From Proteobacteria bacterium UBA664 (GTDB lineage Bacteria; Pseudomonadota; Gammaproteobacteria; UBA7966), in NCBI GenBank assembly GCA_002299125.1, contig DBNU01000227.1:1-9661 (forward strand): a stretch of 9,661 bases of DNA, given 5' to 3'. Below, piece by piece: positions 1 to 5,636 of the stretch. The position numbers and the translations under genes are program-made. Numbering within the stretch: position 1 is the first letter of the stretch; each line of letters starts with the position of its first letter. The notes beneath the pieces were generated by a model. It was given only the letters and a program-made list of their open reading frames with translations. It was not told the origin of the DNA and searched no databases.

Positions 1-1241
1 TCGATGAACTCATCCACGACGCAGATCACGCCGTCATCGAGGCTGGCCTGCCACTGCCATCGCCATTGCATGGCAATGGCCAGGCGAATGGTCACGCCCA
101 TGATGAACGACCGCTGGGGCGTCTGTTCCTGCAGACGCAGCAGATGCAGGACGACCTGCCCGGCGGCCTGCCTGGCAACCGTCCCGACAACAACATCCTC
201 GGTACCGCGCTGGCACTCTCGCGTCTGCGGCCGGAGCGTCAAGTGGTGCTGGTGTCCAAGGACATCAACCTGCGCATCAAGGCGCGCGCCGTCGGAGTGC
301 ACGCCGAGGATTACCAGAACGACAAGGTGCTGGATGATGTCGCGCTGCTCTACAGTGGCACTGCGGTGCTCCCCGCCGATTTCTGGGAGACGCACGGACG
401 CGACATGCAGTGCTGGACGCAAGGCGAGCGCACGCTCTACCGCCTGCAGGGGCCGCTGACTGCGGGCTGGTATCCGCAGCAGTGCATCTGGCAGGACGAG
501 GAGGGCGGCTTGGAGGCCATTGTCCGGCGTGTCGGTGGCAGCGTCGCCGACGTGCAGCAGGTGGCGGATTTCCGCAGCGCCCATCATTCGGTCTGGGGGA
601 TCGTCGCGCGCAATCGCGAGCAGAACTTCGCACTCAATCTGCTGATGGACCCGGAAGTGGATTTCGTGACCCTGCTCGGGCAGGCGGGCACCGGCAAGAC
701 GCTGCTCGCACTTGCCGCCGGTCTCGCGCAGACGATGGACATGAAGCGTTACCGTGAGATCGTGATGACCCGGGTCACCGTGCCGGTGGGCGAGGACATC
801 GGCTTCCTGCCCGGCACCGAGGAAGAGAAGATGACGCCCTGGATGGGCGCACTGCTGGACAACCTCGAGGTGCTCACGCAATCCGAAGTGGGCGGCGACT
901 GGGGGCGCGCAGCCACGGCGGACCTGCTGCAGAAGCGCATCAAGATCCGCTCGCTCAACTTCATGCGGGGGCGCACCTTCCTGTCGCGTTACATCATCAT
1001 CGATGAGGCACAGAACCTCACCTCCAAGCAGATGAAGACGCTCATCACCCGCGCCGGTCCCGGCACCAAGGTCATCTGCCTCGGTAACGTCTCGCAGATC
1101 GACACCCCCTATCTGAGCGAGACCACCTCGGGGCTCACCTACGTGGTCGATCGTTTCAAGGACTGGGCCCACAGCGGGCACATCATCCTGATGCGGGGCG
1201 AACGCTCGCGACTCGCCGACCATGCCTCGGAATGCCTGTGA
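1..1241 (+). CDS. PhoH family protein, PIN domain plus PhoH ATPase (5' truncated by window edge)
   Basis: This gene is cut by the left edge. The frame is open from base 3, and the first visible residues (DELIHDADHAVIEAG) already lie inside the PIN domain. About 412 codons are visible and perhaps 50 are missing. Two modules are seen. A PIN ribonuclease fold ends around DNNILGTALAL and the conserved VLVSKDINLRIKA, whose acidic residues would coordinate metal. After a linker, a PhoH P-loop ATPase has Walker A GQAGTGKT at bases 678-701 and Walker B YIIIDEAQNLT near bases 990-1022. The late GNVSQIDTPYL is also typical of PhoH. Members are thought to couple NTP-driven RNA unwinding to PIN cleavage; the role here is inferred from family. 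The TTG at 66 is internal and not the start. No overlap links it to djlA, which follows 165 bp later on the same strand. Confidence 0.93.
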   Translation, partial: DELIHDADHAVIEAGLPLPSPLHGNGQANGHAHDERPLGRLFLQTQQMQDDLPGGLPGNRPDNNILGTALALSRLRPERQVVLVSKDINLRIKARAVGVHAEDYQNDKVLDDVALLYSGTAVLPADFWETHGRDMQCWTQGERTLYRLQGPLTAGWYPQQCIWQDEEGGLEAIVRRVGGSVADVQQVADFRSAHHSVWGIVARNREQNFALNLLMDPEVDFVTLLGQAGTGKTLLALAAGLAQTMDMKRYREIVMTRVTVPVGEDIGFLPGTEEEKMTPWMGALLDNLEVLTQSEVGGDWGRAATADLLQKRIKIRSLNFMRGRTFLSRYIIIDEAQNLTSKQMKTLITRAGPGTKVICLGNVSQIDTPYLSETTSGLTYVVDRFKDWAHSGHIILMRGERSRLADHASECL

Positions 1242-1255
1242 CCCGGCCGCCTCTG

Positions 1256-1299
1256 CACTGCCGGGGCAGTGGCAGACAGGCCTGCGGTCGAACGACCGC
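1256..1299. repeat. Two consecutive short inverted repeats after the PhoH gene
   Basis: The first is CACTGCC-GG-GGCAGTG (1256-1271), 14 bases past the PhoH stop codon. The second is GCGGTCG-AA-CGACCGC (1284-1299). Each can form a 6-7 bp GC-rich stem with a tetraloop. No T-run follows either stem, so this is not a clear intrinsic terminator. They may slow transcription or protect the 3' end of the PhoH mRNA. The rest of the 165-bp gap shows nothing recognisable. Confidence 0.35.
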
Positions 1300-1406
1300 C
1301 TGCGAGCCCACGGCGCGGTGGATCGCTGGCCCGTGTCGACGAGGGTGGCCGCTACGCCTTCTCCCGCTGCCGGTGATGCAGGACCGGAAACGGTGAGGCC
1401 GGCGAC

Positions 1407-2282
1407 ATGGCGCGTGTCCAGGGCAGCGAACCCTTAGCCCTCCTCGTCCTCGGCTGTCTCGGTTGGGTGGCCGGTGGCTTCATCGGGGCGGGTGTGGGGC
1501 TACTGGCGGGCTATCTGCTCGAACGCTTCCCGCTACGGGGCCAGGCCGCCTCCGATGCGACCCCCGAAACAGCAGCGCGCGACGGCCGCGGGCAGGACAC
1601 GACGCAAAATCCGGGATCGGCCCCTCCCCGCGAGGATTCACTCGGGGAGCGCTTCTTTCGTGCCGCCTTTCTCACACTCGGACATCTGAGCAAGGCCGAC
1701 GGACGCGTCTCGCGCGAGGAGATCCACGCCGCCGAGCGGATCATGCAGCGCATGTCGCTCACCGCGGCACGTCGTGATGCGGCCATGCAGCGCTTTCGCG
1801 AGGGCAAGGCGGTAGGGGTATCGCTCGCGCACTGCCTGTCCGGGTTGGACGAATGGCTTGCCGGGCATCCCGAGATCTCGTTGCTCTTTCTCGAGGTCAT
1901 GTTGTCGGTGGCCTGGGCCGAGGGCGCACCCGGGCCAGAGAAGCGCCAGGTCTTGCAGGAAATCGTGCAGTGTCTGCGGATCGAGGCGGGTGAGTTTGCC
2001 CGCGCCGAGGCCCAGGTGGCGGGCGGGCGGCGCAGCCCCGGGCCGACAGCGGCCAACGACGGGCGCGCAGCGCTCGAGGACGCCTATCGCGTCCTCGGCA
2101 TCCCGCCCATGGCGAGCGACGGCGACGCACGCCGGGCCTACCGGCGCCTGATCAGTCGGCACCACCCCGACAAACTCCTCGCCCAGGGCCTGCCCGATGA
2201 ATGGGTGGCCGTTGCCAACGAGCATACCCACCAGATCCGACGCGCCTGGGAGGTAGTCAGCCGTGTCCGCGGGTTGCGCTGA
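1407..2282 (+). CDS. djlA: DjlA, membrane-anchored DnaJ-like co-chaperone
   Basis: The product is 291 residues against about 270 for E. coli DjlA. Three parts appear in the family order. A glycine-rich transmembrane segment spans residues ~9-38 (LALLVLGCLGWVAGGF...GLLAGYL) and anchors the protein in the inner membrane. A TerB-like helical domain covers residues ~82-200 (FLTLGHLSKADGRVSREEI). A C-terminal J domain runs from residue ~224 (AYRVLG), with the DnaK-activating HPD at residues 253-255, and ends in the helix QIRRAWEVVSRVRG. The protein should present clients to DnaK and stimulate its ATPase at the membrane. The ATG at 1407 has GTGAGG 8 nt upstream, and this start keeps the membrane anchor. 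The linker at residues ~45-78 is low-complexity. The gene stands alone between PhoH and parA. Confidence 0.93.
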   Translation: MARVQGSEPLALLVLGCLGWVAGGFIGAGVGLLAGYLLERFPLRGQAASDATPETAARDGRGQDTTQNPGSAPPREDSLGERFFRAAFLTLGHLSKADGRVSREEIHAAERIMQRMSLTAARRDAAMQRFREGKAVGVSLAHCLSGLDEWLAGHPEISLLFLEVMLSVAWAEGAPGPEKRQVLQEIVQCLRIEAGEFARAEAQVAGGRRSPGPTAANDGRAALEDAYRVLGIPPMASDGDARRAYRRLISRHHPDKLLAQGLPDEWVAVANEHTHQIRRAWEVVSRVRGLR

Positions 2283-2328
2283 GGTCCGGAGGCGTGCAGG
2301 TGTGCATCGTCATCCTGCGCTTGCCGTC

Positions 2329-2348
2329 ATCCCCGCGCAGGCGGGGAT
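2329..2348. repeat. REP-like palindromic element in the djlA-parA gap
   Basis: ATCCCCGC and GCGGGGAT form a perfect 8-bp stem around the loop GCAG. The surroundings, GTCAT before and CCAG after, resemble the short dispersed palindromic repeats with a CCCGC...GCGGG core found in many proteobacterial genomes. That likeness is from memory of the motif, not a search. A partial direct copy of the left edge (CGTCATCC) lies at 2308-2315, and again at 2325-2332 within the element. It sits about 45 bp after the djlA stop and has no T-tract, so it is more likely a repeat or mRNA-end stabiliser than a terminator. Confidence 0.55.
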
Positions 2349-2352
2349 CCAG

Positions 2353-2431
2353 TCGATCTGCAATGCCCCGAGTACCGGGCCCTCACCCCAACGCCACTCC
2401 CCAGAGGCTTGCGGGCCCCATCGATCTGCAA
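2353..2431. repeat. Pair of 11-bp direct repeats TCGATCTGCAA upstream of parA
   Basis: TCGATCTGCAA occurs exactly at 2353-2363 and at 2421-2431, with starts 68 bp apart. The second copy ends 37 bp before the parA start codon. The first abuts the REP-like hairpin and could belong to that repeat unit. The second lies in the likely promoter region and in the most AT-rich part of the gap. A tandem operator is possible, but two copies are too few to be sure. Confidence 0.35.
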
Positions 2432-2436
2432 ATGAA

Positions 2437-2442
2437 TCTAAT
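2437..2442 (+). promoter_or_regulatory. Weak candidate -10 box for the parA-queG unit
   Basis: TCTAAT matches five of six bases of TATAAT and lies in a locally AT-rich patch 26 bp before the parA start. The nearest -35-like hexamer, TTGCGG at 2409-2414, is 22 nt away, too far for a standard promoter. A start of transcription near 2449 would leave the GGAGGG ribosome-binding site (2459-2464) in a short leader. This is a guess from one box only. Confidence 0.2.
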
Positions 2443-2468
2443 GTACTGGCGCGGAAACGGAGGGACAC

Positions 2469-3287
2469 ATGCACGTCGTCGGGGTCTATCTGCCGAAGGG
2501 CGGTGTGGGCAAGACGGCCATCGCCGTCAATCTGGCCCACACGGCGGCCGTGGCGGGGGAACGGGTCCTGCTCATCGACCTCGACCCTCAGGGTGCGGCC
2601 GCCTGGTTGCTCGGTTGCACACCGGGGAGCAGGGGCGTGGCCGGTCTCTTGGCGGCCGGGGCCGGCGAGGGGCGGCGGCTGGCCCCGGGCGAGGCGGTCG
2701 CCAGCGCAGTACAGGCGACGGCATGGCCACGGCTGCATGTGCTGCCCATGGACCTCGATGCCCGGCATCTGGAGGCCGATCTCGCCCGGCTCGACCATCC
2801 GCGAAGGCGGCTGCGTCGGCTGCTCGCCGAGCTCGCCGGGCGTTACGACCGGATCGTCCTCGACTGCGCCCCCTCGATGGCCTTGCTCGCCGATGCGGTG
2901 TTGAAGGCGGCCGATGCCCTGCTGGTGCCGCTGGTGCCGAGTCATCTCTCGCTCGCTGCCTGGGAGCGTCTGCGCGAACTGTGCGCCGAACGCGCCCCGG
3001 AGCTGCCGCTGTGGCCGGTGTTCTCGCTGGTCGATCGTCGGCGTGCCCTGCACCGGGACCTGATCACCGCCTTTGCCCGCGTCCATCCGACGCTGATGCC
3101 GGTCTATCTGCCGAGCGCGGCCGCGGTCGAGCGCATGGGCGAGCATCGGGCGCCCGTGGCCACCTTCGCCGCCGGTAGTCCGGCCGCACGTGCCTTCAGC
3201 GAGTTGTATCGCTGCCTGCTGGCACGCACACCGGCGCAGCCCAACGGGCGCCTCGGGGAGGCGGATGGCAGCGCTGCCGCCGGCTGA
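2469..3287 (+). CDS. ParA/MinD-type P-loop ATPase, orphan
   Basis: The product is a 272-residue Walker-type ATPase of the ParA/Soj/MinD superfamily. The deviant Walker A motif KGGVGKT is at residues 10-16, with both the signature Lys10 and P-loop Lys15 present. The A' motif LLIDLDPQG is at 34-42, and the Walker B region RIVLDCAPS at 128-136. ADALLVPLVPSHLSL (149-162) is typical of ParA. Such proteins form ATP-dependent dimers on DNA or membrane and position plasmids, chromosomes or protein clusters. No N-terminal DNA-binding domain is present, and no parB gene or obvious parS cluster is visible, so the cargo is unknown. The ATG is set by GGAGGG 4 nt upstream and by the early Walker A motif. 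The last 23 nt overlap queG, so the two are probably cotranscribed and translationally linked. It could instead be a BcsQ-like or other specialised ParA. Confidence 0.88.
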   Translation: MHVVGVYLPKGGVGKTAIAVNLAHTAAVAGERVLLIDLDPQGAAAWLLGCTPGSRGVAGLLAAGAGEGRRLAPGEAVASAVQATAWPRLHVLPMDLDARHLEADLARLDHPRRRLRRLLAELAGRYDRIVLDCAPSMALLADAVLKAADALLVPLVPSHLSLAAWERLRELCAERAPELPLWPVFSLVDRRRALHRDLITAFARVHPTLMPVYLPSAAAVERMGEHRAPVATFAAGSPAARAFSELYRCLLARTPAQPNGRLGEADGSAAAG

Positions 3288-4341
3288 ACGCCTCCTCGAC
3301 TGGTTGCGCGAGGAGGCCGCCGGTCTCGGTTTCTCGGCGCTCGGAGTGAGCGACACCGATGTCAGCGTCGATGCCGCACGCCTGCGGCGCTGGCTCGGGG
3401 ACGGTCTGCACGGGGGCGAGGCCGGGGCACTGCGTTATCTGGAACGACACCTCGAACAGCGCTGTGAGCCGCGGCGTCTCAAGCCCGGCACGCTGCGTGT
3501 GGTGAGCCTGCGCATGGACTACTGGCCAGTGACTGCGCACGAACCCTGGGCGGTGCTGGGCGACGGCCGCCTGGGTTACATCGCCCGCTACGCCCTCGGC
3601 CGCGACTATCACCGCACGATCCGACCCCGGTTGCAGCGTCTCTGCGACGCCATGGTCGCGCGCATCGGCCCCTTTGGCTATCGCGTGTATGTGGACAGCG
3701 CCCCGGTCCTGGAACGGGCGCTGGCTCGCAAGGCGGGACTCGGCTGGGTCGGCAAGCACACCAACCTCATCCACCGGGATGCCGGTTCCAGCTTCCTGCT
3801 CGCCGAGATCTACACCGATCTGCCCTTGCCGATCACGAGCCAGGAACATCCGCATCTCTGCGGCAGTTGCAGCGCCTGCATCGACGTCTGTCCGACCGGT
3901 GCCATCGTGGCGCCCTACCGCCTGGACGCCAGCCGCTGCATTCCCTACCTCACCATCGAATCCAAGGCCCCGATCCCGGAGCCGCTCAGGCCGCTCATCG
4001 GCAATCGCATCTTCGGCTGCGACGACTGCCAGCTCGTCTGTCCGTGGAACCGCTACGCCGGTCGCGCCGAGCTGCCGGATTTCACCGCCCGCCATGGTCT
4101 GGATGCGCCACCGCTCATCTGGCTCATGGCCTGGAGCGAGGCCGACTATCTGCACTACACGGAGGGCAGCGCCCTGCGCCGGATCGGCTACGAGGGCTGG
4201 CTGCGGAACGTGGCGGTGGCGCTCGGGAATGGCCCGCCCGATCCTGACGCCATTGCGGTCCTCGAAGCCCGGCGGGACGACGCGAGTGAGCTGGTCCGCG
4301 AGCATGTGGGCTGGGCGCTTCTGCGCCTCGGGTGGTGCTGA
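3265..4341 (+). CDS. queG: QueG, epoxyqueuosine reductase (tRNA queuosine synthesis)
   Basis: QueG performs the last step of queuosine synthesis, reducing epoxyqueuosine to queuosine in the anticodon of tRNAs for Asp, Asn, His and Tyr. It uses cobalamin and two 4Fe-4S clusters. The product has 358 residues (E. coli about 380). The likely catalytic aspartate lies in YVDSAPVLER (D144). The cluster cysteines are C199, C202, C205 and C209 (CGSCSACIDVCP), C225 (SRCIPYLTIESK), and C252, C255 and C259 (CDDCQLVCPWN). All eight are present, so the enzyme should be active. A HEAT-like tail (ELVREHVGWALLRL) ends the protein. I chose the ATG at 3265 because it has GGGGAGG just upstream and gives the usual N-terminus (AERLLDWLREEAAGLGFSALGVS); upstream in-frame starts lie deeper inside parA. 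It overlaps parA by 23 nt. Confidence 0.96.
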   Translation: MAALPPAERLLDWLREEAAGLGFSALGVSDTDVSVDAARLRRWLGDGLHGGEAGALRYLERHLEQRCEPRRLKPGTLRVVSLRMDYWPVTAHEPWAVLGDGRLGYIARYALGRDYHRTIRPRLQRLCDAMVARIGPFGYRVYVDSAPVLERALARKAGLGWVGKHTNLIHRDAGSSFLLAEIYTDLPLPITSQEHPHLCGSCSACIDVCPTGAIVAPYRLDASRCIPYLTIESKAPIPEPLRPLIGNRIFGCDDCQLVCPWNRYAGRAELPDFTARHGLDAPPLIWLMAWSEADYLHYTEGSALRRIGYEGWLRNVAVALGNGPPDPDAIAVLEARRDDASELVREHVGWALLRLGWC

Positions 4342-4377
4342 GGGGGTGCGCCGCCAGCAAGCCGAATCGAATGGGTT

Positions 4378-4418
4378 ATCCTTGCAAATCATCCACGGCG
4401 TGGATAATTTGCAAGGAT
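4378..4418 (+). promoter_or_regulatory. 41-bp palindrome with embedded promoter-like boxes overlapping the ATPase start codon
   Basis: The left arm ATCCTTGCAAAT (4378-4389) pairs with ATTTGCAAGGAT (4407-4418), and the inner arm ATCCAC (4391-4396) with GTGGAT (4400-4405), around the spacer GGC. The only mismatch is C4390 against A4406. GATAAT at 4403-4408 matches five of six bases of a -10 box. TTGCAA at 4382-4387 is a possible -35, though the 15-nt spacing is short. Transcription would then begin about at the ATG at 4417, whose first two bases belong to the palindrome. The site is AT-rich compared with its neighbours. It could be an operator, a start-codon-sequestering hairpin, or both. Confidence 0.6.
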
Positions 4419-5595
4419 GTTTCCTCGCCAGATCAGCCCGGAGCTGACGAGCGCCCTGTCGCGTCAGGCCGCGGTCGCCCTGCTGGGGCCGCGCCAGGTG
4501 GGCAAGACCACCCTTGCTCTGAAGCTGGGCGAGAGCCTCGATGCCCTGTACCTCGACCTCGAGGACCGCGACGACCGCACCCGGCTGAGCGAGCCCGCGC
4601 TCTTCTTCCAGGCCTGCGCGGATCGCCTGGTGATCCTCGACGAGATCCACCGCATGCCCGAACTGTTCGACACCTTGAGAGGGGTGATCGACCGCGGACG
4701 TCGTGAGGGCAAGGGCAAGGGGCGCTTTCTCATCCTGGGCTCCGCTGCCATCGATCTCATGCGCCAGTCCGAAACCCTGGCCGGACGCATCGCTTACCTC
4801 GAGCTCACGCCCTTCACCTTCGAAGAGGTTCCGGACACGCTCGAGGCCCGTGAACGCCTGTGGCTGCGGGGCGGTTTCCCGCAGGCCTGGCTCGCCGCGA
4901 GCGATGCCGAGAGCCTGGCGCTGCGGCGTGACTTCATCCGCACCTATCTCGAGCGTGACATCCCGCAGTTCGGTCCGCGCATCCCGGCGGCCACTCTGGA
5001 ACGTCTCTGGACGCTGCTCGCCCATCACCAGGGCGGGCTGCTGAATGCCGCGTCCATTGCCCGCGCGCTCGAGCTGAGCGCACAGACGGTCACGCGCTAC
5101 ATCGATCTGCTCGTGAACCTGCTGCTGGTGCGCCGGCTGCCACCCGTCGGTGCGAACGTGGCCAAACGCCTGATCCGATCACCCAAGGTGTACGTCCGCG
5201 ACAGTGGCCTGGTCCACGCGCTGCTCGGCATCGCGAGCCTGAGCCAGCTCAGCGGCCATCCGGTGCAGGGTGCGAGCTGGGAGGGGATGGTCATCGAATC
5301 CCTGCTGGCGGCGGCACCCTGGGGCACGCGGGCGGGCTTCTATCGCACGGCGGCGGGTGCGGAAATCGACCTGGTGCTGGAGTTTCCCGATGGTCAACGC
5401 TGGGCGGTTGAAATCAAGCGCAGCCAGGCCGCCCGCCCCGCCAGGGGCTTCCACAGCGCCCTCGTGGACCTCCGTCCGGAAGCTGCCTTCGTGGTCCACG
5501 CGGGTGAGGCCCGCTATCCCCTCGCTGACGGCATCGAGGCCCTGGGGATACGGGCACTTGCCGCCAGGCTGCGCGGCGGCCCGAACCAGCGATAG
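4417..5595 (+). CDS. AAA-type ATP-binding protein with DUF4143 domain
   Basis: The product is 392 residues of the AAA_14 plus DUF4143 family, whose cellular role is poorly known. The N-terminal ATPase has Walker A GPRQVGKTT (24-32), Walker B LVILDEIHRM (71-80) and a sensor-like FLILGSA (104-110). The family GGFP motif is at 152-155. A winged-helix-like stretch follows (LNAASIARALELSAQTVTRYIDLL). The C-terminal DUF4143 part carries a PD-(D/E)XK-nuclease-like pattern: WEGMVIE (288-294), AEIDLVLE (315-322) and VEIKRS (331-336). Catalysis is not proven for this family. Base 4405 begins an in-frame TAA, and 4408-4416 contains no start codon, so ATG 4417 is the only available N-terminus that keeps the MFPR opening. 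AAGG directly abuts the ATG and is too close to be a normal ribosome-binding site. Such genes are patchily distributed, so horizontal gain is likely, but codon use does not stand out. Confidence 0.92.
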   Translation: MFPRQISPELTSALSRQAAVALLGPRQVGKTTLALKLGESLDALYLDLEDRDDRTRLSEPALFFQACADRLVILDEIHRMPELFDTLRGVIDRGRREGKGKGRFLILGSAAIDLMRQSETLAGRIAYLELTPFTFEEVPDTLEARERLWLRGGFPQAWLAASDAESLALRRDFIRTYLERDIPQFGPRIPAATLERLWTLLAHHQGGLLNAASIARALELSAQTVTRYIDLLVNLLLVRRLPPVGANVAKRLIRSPKVYVRDSGLVHALLGIASLSQLSGHPVQGASWEGMVIESLLAAAPWGTRAGFYRTAAGAEIDLVLEFPDGQRWAVEIKRSQAARPARGFHSALVDLRPEAAFVVHAGEARYPLADGIEALGIRALAARLRGGPNQR

Positions 5596-5636
5596 GCCGG
5601 CCCGCTGCGCGGTCGCCCGGACTACCGACCCAAGGA

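Noticed and set aside
2469..3287. Reading the ParA gene as part of a plasmid partition system
   Set aside because: No parB, replication gene or iteron array is visible, and the flanks are chromosomal housekeeping genes.
2310..3356. A 348-codon minus-strand frame opposite parA, extending through the REP-like element
   Set aside because: The plus-strand ParA motifs are unambiguous, and the antisense frame reads through a palindromic repeat.
3196..5028. A 610-codon open frame on the minus strand, opposite queG and the ATPase gene
   Set aside because: It crosses two well-supported genes and the intergenic palindrome, with no family resemblance. Long antisense frames are expected at this GC content.
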